This document shows, piece after piece, positions 10,647 to 23,839 of a DNA stretch of 64,000 nt (position 1 is the stretch's first letter; the number at the start of each line of letters is the position of its first letter). The notes below the pieces were generated by a model. That model saw only the letters and a program-made list of their open reading frames with translations. It had not been told where the DNA came from and made no database searches. The stretch is from Trichodelitschia bisporula (lineage: Eukaryota > Ascomycota > Dothideomycetes > Phaeotrichales > Phaeotrichaceae): contig ML996688.1 of NCBI GenBank assembly GCA_010356995.1, positions 1,400,579-1,464,578 on the forward strand, in the 5' to 3' direction. A program made the position numbers and the translations under genes.

Positions 10647-12436
10647 ATGCCATTTCTAGCGGAGATTGCAATTACAGTACCCAACCAGGACCTCCTGTCA
10701 TGGATGTTCGACAATCCCTCCTACGACGTGGATAAGCCCGTAAGTGCCCGGAACCAAATGTAGTCTCGTACTCACCAAAAAATGAGATATATATCGATGC
10801 TGCCATTCCTTCGCGCTCCATATCGCATAGAGAAGCCCTCCTCCTCACCCGCCAGCAGGCCGCAGGTCTTCGCGAAGCAGGGCTCCAAGATGGCGACTGC
10901 GTTTGCCTACACTCCTTCAACGATGTAAGCCGGACCAGCCTCGGGCACTGTAGTAGCTGAGACCTTGCCTCACCTCTCAGATATACTACTCGATGGCTTT
11001 CCTCGGCATCATCGCCGCAGGCGGCATCTTCGCCGGTACGAACCCCGCCTACACGACCTACGAGCTCACTCACGCCATCCGCACCGCCGCCATCCGCTTC
11101 TTCATCGTCGATCCCGCACTGCTACCGAACGTGCTAGCAGCATGTACAGAAACAGGCCTCCCGCACTCACACATCATCGTCTTTGACCCACCTCACCCAT
11201 CCGCGCACCCAGCACCCGTTCCCATCTCTTCAAACTTGCCCACGTGGTCCTCGCTTCTGAACCACGGTGAAGCAGACTGGCACCGATTCGACGCCAAAAT
11301 CTTGAGTGAATCTATCCCAGTCGCTCGGCTCTTCAGCTCTGGAACCACGGGCCTGCCCAAAGCCCTCGACCTCACACACGCCAACTTCGTGGCCCAGCAT
11401 ACACTGGTCATGGAATACCGCCCGCGGCCGTATGAAGTTCGCCGCCTCATCTGCAACCCCATGTTCCACGTCTCGCAGGTGCCGCGCGCGCACACGAGCC
11501 CGATACGCGGTGGTATTGTCACAGTAGTGATGCGCCGATTCGAGATGCAAGCGTGGCTGGCTAATCTGGCGCGGTTCGAGATCTCGGAGGTGAATCTGGT
11601 GCCGCAGATGGTAGTCATGATTTTGGCGTCTGGGCAGGCGGAGAGGAGCTCGTTTCGTACGATACGGAATTCCTGGTCCGGAGCAGCGCCGCTGGACCCA
11701 TCGCTACAGAAGAAGTTCAAAAAACTGTTGCCCGAAGGGGCGCCGTTGAATCAGGTCTGGGGCATGAGTGAGACATCATGTATTGCTACCATGTTGTATT
11801 ACCCTGAAGAAGATGCGACGGGGAGCGTAGGGAAGTTTATTCCAAACCTGGATGCAAAGATCGTGGATGACGACGGACGAGACATCAGCGGTGTCAACGT
11901 GAGAGGAGAGGTCTGTGTACGAGGCCCAACGATCGTTCGTGGATACTACAAGCGGGCGAATGAGGGAGATTGGGACGAAGAGGGGTACTTCCACACGGGG
12001 GATATTGGGTATGTGGACGAACGGGGAATGTGGTGGGTCGTCGACCGCAAGAAGGTATTCGTATATGACCGCGCCATTTCTTGGACAATACTAACCCGAG
12101 CTCTAGGAACTCATCAAAGTTCGCGGCTTCCAAGTCGCCCCTGCGGAGCTTGAAGCTGTACTCTTACATCACCCTTCCATTGTGGATGCCGCCGTGATCG
12201 GCGTGCAACCTGACCCGACGGCCTCGGAGCTACCGCGCGCATACGTGGTTCCTCGACCCGGAGCGGCAGTGACAGTAGAGGATGTGCGCAAGTTCTCCCA
12301 GGAGCGATTGGCGCGGTATAAGAATCTGGACGGTGGCGTGGTATTCGTTCAGGAGATCCCGAAGAATGCTAGCGGGAAGATATTGAAGAATCTACTGCGG
12401 GACCGTGCGAAAAGGGAGCTTGGAGCGAAGATTTAG
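10647..12436 (+). CDS. Acyl-CoA synthetase / 4-coumarate-CoA ligase-like enzyme
   Basis: Four exons: 10647-10739, 10787-10924, 10981-12054, 12107-12436, giving 544 residues. It belongs to the ANL adenylating superfamily: it would activate a carboxylic acid with ATP and pass it to CoA. Visible motifs are the phosphate-binding loop SSGTTGLPKA, the GMSETS region before the adenylate-binding segment, YFHTGDIGYVDERG with the conserved Asp, DRKKELIKVRGFQVAP across the last intron, and the C-terminal catalytic Lys in PKNASGKILKN. The loop ends in KALDLTH rather than the common KGVMLTH. The last three residues are AKI, a variant peroxisomal PTS1 known from Candida tropicalis. Substrate is unknown: an aromatic or fatty acid. 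No biosynthetic cluster surrounds it. Confidence 0.9.
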
Positions 12437-12532
12437 TGCCGAGAAGTATCTGGCTGCCATAAAGGCACAAGTAAGACGTTGGAAGATGAGCACATAGTCC
12501 GCGAGGATGCATGATGGTACAAGCGGCTTAGG

Positions 12533-13860
<1,328 letters not shown>

Positions 13861-14195
13861 TCGGGAGGATATCGGGAGAGAATTGGACTTGTTGGTGTTC
13901 TATCGGCTTTATATGTGCAAGGTGAAGGTGAGCGGCGTGACTTTCGGTGATATATTTGTAGACAGAGCGCTTGTGGCGCCTATGTGGCGCACCGGTCCTT
14001 CGTCATCAAACACGGTTGACTCAGCCACAGGCGGTGCCTTCAGCGACGTGCATTCAACCTCGAACCTTGATCCTTCTGCCTCTCCCTCCGACTCTGACAA
14101 TTCCACACCACTCCGAAGTGTGTTGAGCTGTTTGCTTTCTGCCATCCGCTCCATTTTTACGCACTTACAGCTCGCGCATCGCACGTCTCGCCGCC
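13861..14195. promoter_or_regulatory. Shared promoter region, MSW1 and RVS161
   Basis: The 335 bases between two divergent start codons must hold both promoters. I see no TATA box in a standard place. The frames that cross it have no domain. Confidence 0.5.
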
Positions 14196-15175
14196 ATGTC
14201 GTGGTCAGGTCCGTTTCCCCGCAATGCAACCGGGCATCCGTGAACTCACGTCCGCCCCAGGCTTCAAGAAGAAGGTCGACCGGGCCGCTACGCAGGTCAT
14301 GATGAAGACAGGTACGTCTTCCACCAGTTGTTATACATGAGTTATCTAACCTTGTACTACAGGCCAGGTGGAAAAGACAAACGATCGCGACTTTGAGACG
14401 GAGTTGCGCCGCTACCGTACCATGGAGTCAGCAGCCACAAAGTTGCAGAAGGAGGCGAAGGGCTATCTGGATTCTCTGCGAGGTACGTGGGAGAGCACAT
14501 GAGATTATGAATGGTGCTGATGGATGCTAGCCATGACGGCATCGCAGATGCGTATCGCGGAGACAATCGACGCATTTTACGGTGAGGCGGGGGCACGCGA
14601 TGGTGTAAGCCGTAGCTACAAGAAAGCGGTTGAGGATTTGGATGCCGAAACCATCAAGGCTCTGGATGGACCGTATAGGTTCGCTAGGCGTCCCTCACAC
14701 CTACCCCGCTGACATGGCCAGGAAATGCGTCCTCGAGCCTATTTCACGCTTCTGCGCCTACTTTCCAGACATCAACGAGTGCATCAAGAAGCGACAGCAC
14801 AAGCTGACAGACTACGACGGCCTGCGCGCCAAAGTTAAGCGCCTGACGGAAAAGCCGGACAAGGATGTGACGAAGCTGCCGATGGCCGAGAAAGAGGCCG
14901 AGATGGCACGCGGTGCCTACGAGACGCTCAACACGCAACTGCTCGACGAGATTCCTCAGCTCATCGATCTGCGTGTGCCCTATCTCGACCCCAGCTTCGA
15001 GGCTCTCGTCAAGATCCAGCTTCGCTTCTGCGCGGAGGCGTATAGTCGCATGGCGCAGGTGCAGCAGTATCTGGACAAGGATACGCGTGACCAGTACGCC
15101 GAAGGCCATCTGGATGCACGTGTCGAGGAGGTGCTGCAAGAGATTCGTGGACTGAGTATCTCAGGCACCGTCTAA
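14196..15175 (+). CDS. RVS161: BAR-domain protein, Rvs161/Hob3 type
   Basis: Five exons: 14196-14208, 14261-14311, 14363-14482, 14531-14678, 14722-15175, giving 261 residues; yeast Rvs161 has 265. The first exon is only 13 bases (MSWS plus one base). The protein is one N-BAR domain: SGFKKKVDRAATQVMMKTG at the amphipathic start, the RYRTMESAATKLQKEAKGYLDS helix, then EPISRFCAYFPDINECIKKR and the DYDGLRAKVKRLTEKP helix. There is no SH3 domain, which separates it from Rvs167. It dimerises with Rvs167-type partners to bend membrane at endocytic sites and link it to actin. Four introns of 43-52 nt lie in the first third only. Confidence 0.96.
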
Positions 15176-15433
15176 AGCACAGCGTCACGGTCATGAATCA
15201 ATTAATATCAGTTGGCATATCCGGAAAGGCGGCGTTAGGTAGAGTTGGGACCCATGTCATGTATCTTCACGTCGCGCGTACGAGCCAGCAAAGCTGTAGC
15301 TAGGAGTACCATGATTTCTAGAACGCTGAAAATCGTAGTTGCTCGAACCTGACGCAGATGCCTAACTTCCCGACCTAATCCCTTCTAGTTTTCCCATCCA
15401 GACGCCCAGCCCGTGACTCCGTGAAGAACAAGC

Positions 15434-16791
15434 TTAATCATCCAAGTCGAGAACGACGGATTCGGTAGGCTTGAGAGCCGGCTGCTCCGGATGCATGGGA
15501 TAAATGGGCGCGGAGTAAGTATCGCCATCGAATAGCAGCAGATTCTGGATGGGCTGCTCGCGCTTACTCAGGACGTTGATGATATCCTGCGCAAGCTGGC
15601 CACCCAGAATCGCCGTGACAGGTGCCAACTCGGCATCAAGGCAATCCAGAAGCATCCCGGCATCCACACCATTGTGCACAGCGTCGAGATTCAGACCCAG
15701 CACGGCAATCTCGCGGTTCACGAGCCGGCGATAGTTCACCACGTCCTCGTGCTCGCTGTCGTCGAAGATACGCCTAGCAGGCACCCGGCCGCACTCTACC
15801 TCGAAGGCAAACAGCGCACGCAGCATAGGCAGCAGCGACGGGACCTGGCGAACGCGGCGGCTGGATGCCTTGACGAAAGCGGGCAGCGGGGCAGTGACGG
15901 CAACGTCGAGCGGCACGTAGCGCTCGCGCTTGGTCACGAACTCCTTGACCTGACCGTTCTCGCGCTTCGTCGTCGCGGCTACGATGTCCCGCGTGGGCGT
16001 CTCGGGCGCGAGCACGGTCGGCACATTGCCCTTCTTGCGCTCGATGACGAAGGTGTGTGAGATCAGGTCGGCGAAGATGAAGCCCATGTAGCCGTGCACA
16101 GCTGCCGCGTAAAAGGGCTTATTCTGCTTCCGGGTGGCGGTGTTCAGCGCTTTGAGCACTAGGTACGGGAGCGACGTTGCGATGACCACGTCGTATGGCG
16201 CCAGGAAGGCACCCGTCGGATCTTTGTCGAGCTGGTCTGAGATTGGCACGGTAGACACGCTGATCTTGACACGCGGATTCAGCTCTTGGAGGTACGGGAC
16301 TGCGGCCTCCGCGCGCTGGATGCGGTGTTAGTTGGGGTGGAAGGCTCGGGGTGACATTGTTACTGACGTTCTTGCCCACATCGTCCCCCGAAACGCAGAA
16401 CTGCGCGGCTAGATCCTCTGCCGTTACTACTTCGTGGTCGGCAACTGTGAGCGAGCCAATGCCCGCCAGGACCAAGTTCTTTGCAACCTCGTTTGCCAGC
16501 GCCTTGAACGAGATCAGGAGGATGTTCGCCTTGCGGATGCTGGGGAAAGGCGTTAGCTGCTAAGTACGCCAGTCGGAGAAGCACAAGGCTGAAACAAGCG
16601 ACAATGGACGTACTTCTCCTGAGCTTGGACGCCCCACAGGCGGATCTGGCGGTCGTACAGAGCGATTTCATCTTGCGGAGCTTGTTAGAGATGGAGCTGA
16701 ACAGCGAAGGCGCAGACTTGCCAGCACTGATGTGCTCCTGGACGGGGCCGCCGTCGGTCGTGGGAGTAGCGGCGCCGTTGTTATTAGTCAT
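15434..16791 (-). CDS. AOS1: SUMO-activating enzyme E1 subunit Aos1
   Basis: Four exons on the minus strand: 16791-16722, 16671-16614, 16539-16368, 16315-15434, giving 393 residues. Exon 2 reads DEIALYDRQIRLWGVQAQE, the hallmark start of the Aos1/Uba fold, followed by the nucleotide-fold segment KALANEVAKNLVLAGIGSL (55-73). The C-terminal part has the LGGQLAQDIINVLSKREQP block and ends in an acidic stretch. The first intron uses GC rather than GT at its donor (GCAAGT...CTAAC...AAG, 50 nt); only this join brings the DEIALYDRQ frame in phase with the start. Aos1 pairs with Uba2 and starts SUMO conjugation in the nucleus. It is divergent from the unknown gene at 17625. Confidence 0.94.
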
Positions 16792-17624
16792 TGAGGATAA
16801 CAGTGATGGTGGGTAGGTAGTGGATAAAAGTGGAAGTATATAGGGGGAGCTGATAAAGCCATGGTGGGTGGGAAGCCGCGTCGCGTCGACTGCGTCGACT
16901 GTGGCGGTGCCGCACTGGACTGTAAGTGTGGCTTTGGCGTGAAGATGGTACAATCGATAAGCGTGGGGATGAGCCTTTGCAAACTTGTGCCTCACTGATG
17001 CCTGAATAGTGCCCTGTTGCTGCCTTATCGCTGCCTCGAATGAAGGCCGGTCACTGGACTGTAGTGTCACTGGACTGCCGTTCCACTGGGACTGGACACT
17101 TCAGCAACTCGCAACCTCTTGATCAAAAGTCTCTCCCGTCTCTTCAATCTCATTCACGGACACCAGAAGAGCGGATACAATCATTCTTGCCTTGTTCGAT
17201 TGTTCCAACAACCCCCTAACCCCACCCCAATTCACTCCAAACCCCCGTCTCTCTTCAACTCGCCTCTTCACCTCCGCCTCTCCTTCACAACCCTTTCCCT
17301 CATAAATACCTTTGTTATCCCAATCGCCCTACCGCACTGCATTCGCCCATTTACAAGTCGTCTGTGCCTCCGTCTGTCGTCGTTGTCGTCCGTCTTCCCC
17401 ATCGGATGCCACAACCCCCCCCCTTCACTACCCAACAACCACGCCAACGCCCCTCCGTCCACCCCCACCCCCACCATACAGCCCCGGCTGTCCTGCCTGA
17501 ACCGCCGACTGTCCACCCCGCCGTCCATACGTATCGCAAGTACAGCTGTACACACGCACAGCACCCCTCGGACAGGTCCATGACGGGATCAGGCCCAACT
17601 AGATCTAATCCTTTGTCCAACATA
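16792..17624. other. Intergenic and probable pyrimidine-rich 5' leader
   Basis: From about 17100 to 17480 the plus strand is strongly C/T-rich with several C-runs, a common sign of promoter and 5' UTR in Pezizomycotina. Frames crossing it give only Pro/His-rich nonsense. It serves AOS1 (minus) and the gene at 17625 (plus). Confidence 0.5.
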
Positions 17625-19433
17625 ATGTCCGGGAACTTCGACTTCCCCCCTTCTTCCGATCCAAACAGTGTTATCGGTAGACTTACGGCACGCTTCGAGG
17701 GCCTCCGCCAAACACTGCAGGCCAACAATAATCGAGAAGAAGGTACCACTACCCGCGAGGGCGCCGTGCAGCGGCAAACCGCCTCTTCCAGAGTCCGTCA
17801 TCGCCCCGTTACCTCCATGCCAACGCCCATTCCGCCGCCCACTGGCTCCGAGGCTCGGCCTGCTGCATCAAGCTCCGGCTCGTCTAGCACCACCGCTCAA
17901 AGTCGCCCCCGCCCGCGCTCGCGCACACTCGTCAACGAAATGTCGTCGCTTCGTCGCATGCGCCAGGACACTCACGAAGAGGGTCAGCCTGCCTCAGATG
18001 AGCAGTCGCTATACACGGGCGGGGAATCACTGTCGCAGATGAACCCCGTCTGGAATGGTCTGTTGGCAGAAGCCCGCTATGCGCCTAGTGTGTCGCAGCA
18101 ACTAATAGACCTTTCATCTACAGAACCGCAAACTTCCTCCGCCGACCGACACGCTGAGGCCCGCACCATGTTTCGTCGGCGTCAGAACAAGCGCGTTAAG
18201 ATCAGCCATGGCGCCGACGTCACATTTCCTTCAATCTCCTACGGCCACTTTGGCCAGGTTGAACCCGGTCAGTTGAAGTTGGAGATTGTCAAGTGCGAAG
18301 GCGTCGACTACCACAACGACACCCGTCTTGTACACCGCGTCGAGAATGTGCTCCGGGATGACAAAACCATATACTGCGCCAAGAGCTCGCGGTGCAATTT
18401 GATGTTCCGTCATCAAGCGGAGGCCCTCTTCACGCTGGAAAGCCTTGTCATCAAGGCGGCTCAAAGCTGCTACGCCATGCTGTTAGTCTCTCGTGGCCAC
18501 GTTTTGCCGCATCGCTAAAGTTGCAGCAGGCCCCACAAAGGCATGGTCTTTGTGGGCATGTCGGCGGAGAAGCTCATCAAAGGAGCGGCCAGCTATCATG
18601 TCCGTTACAGCAGCTGCGCCTCAATACCATCGGACGACTCTGAGTTCTGCAACAGCCTTACCCGGGTGGAAGGACTGCACGACCCAGATATCCTCGAGGC
18701 TTCGAGGCGTCACGGACATGTCGGAATGGACTCGGTCTTCGCGCGCTCGGACCGGCTCCAGTCCGGACGGTCAGATTTCGCGTTTGACATGGACGATGTT
18801 GGTGACGAGAATCCCGAGCCATTTGACGAAGAACAGTTTGATTTTGACAACTGTATCCTTACTCAGGCACTGGACTCCGAGATCACCACAGCACCGACCC
18901 CGCCACCCCCGTTTACCATTGTCGTCGAACGCGACGACATGTCAGCCGACGGTGACTCCGCCTCCGACACCGAGCCCCAGCCCATACGTATACCCACAGG
19001 ATCACTCCGTCCTATCGGACGCACCACCGTCGACAGCTCCCCTTCCGGCCGCTCTAGACGCCGCATCCAGCTGTGGCCCCAACCGCCAGCGTACATGCCG
19101 CGCCGGCGGTTGTCAGTCGGGACGGTGGAGCCGCGCAATGACGCCAACGAGGACGAGCTGTTGGAGCCGTCGGCGCGCTTCTCCATCTACAAGGGCCACG
19201 GTAAGGTTACGGTCAAGTTTGACCCACCACTGTAAGTTCTCCATCGTTTGGGCCCACACGTTGAGCTCGTTTCGTATTTAATGGTTCGCTTATCAGTGTC
19301 TAGGAGCGGCCGCTTTATCCTTCTCAAGATGTTCAGTCCCCGCCAGCCGGACGAGTCCAATATCGTCATCCAACATGTTGGCGCGACGGGCTTCGTTGGG
19401 CCACGCTTCTTCCCGTCGTTTCAGATGAAGTAA
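17625..19433 (+). CDS. Conserved fungal protein of unknown function
   Basis: Three exons: 17625-18481, 18527-19231, 19304-19433, about 563 residues. The ATG at 17625 has A at -3 and is preferred; in-frame ATGs at 17580 and 17364 would add 15 or 87 mostly polar or Pro-rich residues. The first 180 residues are disordered and basic. From about 200 a folded region follows with KLEIVKCEGVDYHNDT, KSSRCNLMFRHQAEALFTLE and MVFVGMSAEKLIKGAASYHV. An acidic linker follows, and the last exon gives SGRFILLKMFSP and GFVGPRFFPSFQ. The folded blocks and the GxRFFP ending recur in fungal proteins I recall as uncharacterised; I do not assign a role. The first intron ends in CAGCAG, so two acceptors differ by one codon. 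Confidence 0.75.
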
Positions 19434-19773
19434 CTGCTAGGTGCAGTACATACGTGGTGTCTTGTCGCGAAACCGTCTGGTGGCTCCGCATCAGTTGCGG
19501 CGAGTAGTACCTGAAGCAGTGGTGTATTCTTTCTAGCGCTGGGCTCGATATACTGTGGGCCGACGTGCAGTTGATTACGTATGGACAGGCGGTATCTGGG
19601 TTAAGATTACAATCACTTTGCTGGGTCCAACTGTCTGTGGCATCATGTAAAATCGAGCAGCTGGATGGGATAACATGGAATACGAGAGGACAGAAGTCAA
19701 GCGTGCACACCCACCATTTGCCTCGCTACAATGTAACCTGGTATTTACGCGTAATCAAACTAGATGAGCCAGT
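19434..19773. other. Short intergenic between convergent genes
   Basis: 340 bases holding the 3' ends of the unknown gene (plus) and PBN1 (minus). No gene seen. Confidence 0.6.
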
Positions 19774-21366
19774 CTACTCCACCTTCGCCCTCCCCACTCT
19801 CTTCACACCCAACCCCCCCAAAAGCGTCCAAAACACCCACCCAGCCCCTAACATTACCACAGCCGCTGTGCCCCAAGCCACAAGCCCCCCCATAGCTGTA
19901 TCGAGCACCGGCACCCTCACCACCCCCACAAGACCCGCACGTCCCTCCACCGACGCAGGCGTAAAATGGTAAAACATAGTCCGCGTCCCAAACAACCCGT
20001 CATACCCGAGATCCGTCCTATCAAACGGCCCTGCCGCGAACTTAGTCCCTTCCTCCGCGGGACAGGCCCAAAACACCGCAGGTGCGGGCAGGGGCACCGC
20101 AGCGCTCGGACCCGTGCTATTGGCGCCGGGGGGCCGCGGAGGCAGATACCGCGCGTGAAGTGGGAGAGTTGCGTTCCAGACTCCCTTCTCGCTTCCGGTT
20201 AGGTCCTCGGGGTCTGGAGGCGCGAGCTCGAATAATGCGGCTTGGCCCCATTGCTCGACTACCCAGTCTGGGGCTTCGAGGTCGGTGGCGCCGGCGAGGG
20301 AGTGCAGTGCTGCGACGCCGTGGGTGCCGGCGTATAGGGCGTCGGCGAAGGGATAGGGGTCTACGAAGAGGGCGGAGGGGAGGGTGAGGGCGGTGTGCAG
20401 GCGGCAGGAGCGGTCGGGGGGTGTTAGGGCTGAGAGGGGGAAGGAGAGTCGCAAGGAGGGGTGGAGGCCTTGTGGGGGCGGGAGGGAGGGGGTGAATTTC
20501 GAGGTGGTGGGGAGGGGGTGGTGGCGCGAGGGTGCGGAGAAGAGCGTTTGGACGGCTTTGGTGTCTTTGCCTACTACGGCTAGGTAGCCGCCGAAGGAGA
20601 GCGCTGCGGGCTCGGTCGCGGGCTCGTTGCGTAGGATGCCGACTTCCAGCGCGCCTGGGGAGGAGGCGTGGTGGGTTTCGTACCAGGCCGGTTCGGCGGG
20701 CGCGGAGGGTGGGGCGGGGTACAGGGCGCGGAGGACGAGGGCGTGAGAGATGGCGGAGTAGTCGGCGTCGAGGGAGACGGCGGTGCGGAGGTCATGGGCG
20801 AGGAGGCGGCAGTGGAAGTTTTCCTCGGGGCAGATGGCGCGCACAATGTAGGCGGAGAGGTCGGCGAGGGTGAAGACGGGGGCGTAGAACGTTTTCGAGG
20901 CGGAGGAGGAGAAGCGGCCGGATAGGATGGGTGGGGTGGTGAAGGTGTTTAGGGAGGTACATTTTAGGGTGCGTGAAAAGAGGGTTTTGAGTAGTGGGCA
21001 AAGAGCCGGAAGGTCGCTGTTGCTGGTACTGTCGTTACGGGGTGTGAGGGAGATGTGCAGGCCTGGAGAGACGCGAGAGACGAAAGGGGCGACGGTGGAG
21101 TAAGGGCGTGGAGAGGCCCAGCGGATGTGAAGCTCATGGAGATCTTTGAGAACTTGCCAGATCTGCAGTTTCACGAGTTAATACTGATAGAAATGCTAGA
21201 AGATGAATTGATGTACCTCTTTCGGCAGCTGTTCGAAGCCAATGGTAATCTGGTGCTCCTTGTCCGCATTAAGGCCCGATACGGCGAGAGTCGTACTTGT
21301 GATTTCAATGTCCGATGGGTCAAAGTCCGAACCCGGGTGTATTAAGTAGGTGATTCGTTCTCGCAT
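19774..21366 (-). CDS. PBN1: PBN1, PIG-X-like subunit of GPI mannosyltransferase I
   Basis: Two exons on the minus strand: 21366-21217 and 21162-19774, giving 512 residues. The start MRERITYLIHPG, the join into LKDLHELHIRWASP, and later blocks VEVGILRNEPAT-like, GLHPSL, TDLEAPDWVVEQWG, FWACPAEEGTKFAAGPFDR and GLFGTRTMFYHF are those of fungal Pbn1. A hydrophobic segment near the C-terminus (VAWGTAAVVMLGAGWVFW) is the single membrane anchor, with most of the chain in the ER lumen. Pbn1 works with the catalytic Gpi14 to add the first GPI mannose and aids folding of ER proteins. The gene is very GC-rich, which creates long Arg/Gly-rich shadow frames on the plus strand. I chose 21366 as start because the family begins at MRERIT; an upstream in-frame Met adds 17 residues. 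Confidence 0.9.
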
Positions 21367-21831
21367 TTTGGACTGGAGATGTGAAGGCTGAAGATGCTTT
21401 ACTTGCGTAGCGACCACATGTCGTCAAGAGACTCACGTGCTCAGAATGGGCTTCGCAATGAGCTCCAAGCACTTTGGTTCGGATAATAATTGATCCACTC
21501 CGCTTCAGCCTTACCGGAATTTGCACCGGTAATGACAAAGGGTCGCCTGAAAATTTGTGGCCGCTCTGCTGGTGTATATTTGCGAACGGGGATGGCCACG
21601 ACCTTTTTCGTATATCCAGGGATCTCGCATAGCTACCTTGCAGCTTTGCAGTCTCAAACCCATCTTGCTTTTCATCATAGGATTACAGTATCATTCAAGA
21701 GATGTTTGATGCCATCAACCAATACCAAATCGACTCCATTCCAAAAATGCACTACATTCCACTATTCATCAGGCATCCAACACAGGTCCGGGTATCTCTC
21801 CTTTTAAAAAGGCCGGTCCCAATTCTACCAC
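21367..21831. other. Intergenic between PBN1 and the hexose transporter
   Basis: 465 bases with the PBN1 promoter and the 3' region of the transporter gene. No gene seen. Confidence 0.6.
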
Positions 21832-23839
21832 TTAAACCTTTTCGTCATGCACTTTCTGATCATGAACGCCGCCATGATGGACACCTGCTTCCCTATCCTT
21901 GAGCATCTGCGCAGCGACACTGCTCCGCCTCTGCTCCTGGAGTGCCGCAATCTCAGCGAGCGACTGCCTTCGGCCCGTATCTCCTCCCTCACGCTCAATC
22001 TCCGAAAATTTGATCATCGGCCTAAACTTCTTGCTCTGCCATGCCTTGCCAACCACTTCATACAGTTCATCGACTTGCTCGAGTGTAAGACCCTTAGTCT
22101 CGTAAATCATGGTGTAGGTGAAGATGATGCAGAATAAACAGAAACTACCCCAAACGAAAAACACTTTGGACTGAAGGTTGGCGTGCTCCGGGTCTACCAT
22201 GTATGGAGTCGAGTACGCGATCGCCCAGTTGAGCAGCCAGTTGGAGGCTGTGGTGAAGGATAGGCACTTCGCGCGAGCCTTGAGCGGAAAGAGTTCAGAC
22301 GTAACGGCCCATGCGACCGGACCCCATGTGCTGGCGAAGAAGAAGATGTAGATGCACACAAAGGCAATGGCTGCCTTTTGAGCTGCTATATCACTGAATG
22401 ATGCTGTCGTGCCGACAATTGCCACGATGTACTGGCACACGCACATGCCTGGGAAGTTAGCCTCTTAATCAGAAAACGTGGACGTGACCGTACCAATAGC
22501 GCCCATCAACAGAAGATTGCGTCGCCCCATTGTCTCAACGAGATACAGACCCGGGAAGGTAGACACAACATTTACGCTGTTCGTAATGACTTGGATGGTA
22601 AATGGACTGTGGAAGCCAGCATTCTTGAAATATTGTGTGCCGTAGTAAAAGATGAAGTTGACGCCGGTGAGTTGCTGCAGCGCCTGCAAGCCGCAGCCAG
22701 TGATAAGCCGCTTCAGTACAGTACCTCTGAAACAATCTTTGTAACTGGCTTTCCCCAGGGTCATTTCGAAGTTGTGATTCGCTTCGATTTCGGAGATCTC
22801 TTCCTCGATCACGGGGCTGTCATACGGGAGCCGGCGCAACTTCCCAAGCGATCTCGTCGCCTGACAATACGGTTTAGCAAGATGCACATATGACAAGGCT
22901 AACTCCATCGTACCTTATCGCGCTGCCCATTCTTGATCAGGAACCTGGGCGTTTCTGGAAGGAACAAGAGTCTAAGCACTTAGCACATGAAGGCTGAACG
23001 CCTCAAGTTGACGTACCCAGTAACGAGAATCAGGGACCAGGCGAATTGTATGGCGATCGGAATCCGATATGAACCAGAGTCGTTTCTGTCCTTTGACGAG
23101 TTGTTCACGATGGCGGCAAGAAGCAAGCCTTGAACGGGTTAGCATTGCACGTAAAATTTTACCGGGCAGTGATGCTTCCTACCGATTGTGATTGCCAGTT
23201 GATAGCATCCAACAATGGTTCCCCGAATCCACTTCGGCGCAGTCTCAGACTGATACATAGGGACTACTTTCTGTTAGTGCCATCCAGGCACAAATTGCAG
23301 GTCAGCATACTCATGACCGATACCAAGCCAACACCAAGACCGGCAAAGAAGCGGCCAGCGATGAACATGGGACGAGCAGTTGAGGCAGCCTGCAAAATGA
23401 CCCCGAGGTTGAACACCACGCCAGCGCTCAGCATCAAGCCGATCCTCCGACCAAGGAAATCGGCAAAGGGGGCTGCCAAAAGGGCACCGAAAAAAGTACC
23501 AGCGGATAGGATCGATACGATCAGGGAGTTTTGTGCGGCCGTAAGGGCACGGTCACTGCCATTAACAGCTGGGTCGGCAAATTCGTTCAGCCAGTATGGC
23601 ATGGCAATGATGCCACTGATTGTGCCCGTGTCATAGCTGCGTGCTACGTTAGCTGTCGGTCATTTGAGGACAGGTGATTTCATACCCGTATAGTACACCA
23701 CCAAAGGCCACAAAAAGGCCTATGACAATTGCGGGCCTTGGATTATATTAGCATGCTGCGAGAGGTTACAAGCTCAAAAATAATGTTCTTACCAAGCTTT
23801 CCCTGGGACATCGTCCGGCTTCTTGATTAGAGTTACCAT
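21832..23839 (-). CDS. MFS hexose transporter, high-affinity glucose type
   Basis: Eight exons on the minus strand: 23839-23793, 23736-23686, 23636-23311, 23266-23183, 23128-23017, 22971-22914, 22860-22494, 22448-21832, giving 553 residues. Every junction keeps frame. Sugar porter signatures: GVLYGYDTGTISGII in helix 1, FLGRRIGLM, GRFFAGLGVGLVS, YQSETAPKWIRG, PETPRFLIKNGQRDK, QQLTGVNFIFYYGTQYF in helix 7, GPVAWAVTSELFPLKARAK and YETKGLTLEQVDELY. Twelve membrane spans are expected. It resembles fungal high-affinity glucose transporters or sensors of the Rgt2/Mst group, which import hexose with protons at the plasma membrane. The C-terminal tail (GGVHDQKVHDEKV) is longer than a bare transporter but far shorter than the yeast sensor tails, so transport is more likely than sensing. 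Confidence 0.93.

Noticed and set aside
17364-17624. Extended N-terminus of the unknown gene (start at 17364)
   Set aside because: Adds 87 Pro/His-rich residues in a C/T-rich leader and has weaker start context than 17625.
20082-20925. Arg/Gly-rich plus-strand frames across PBN1
   Set aside because: They are products of high GC content on the antisense strand of a clear PBN1 coding sequence.
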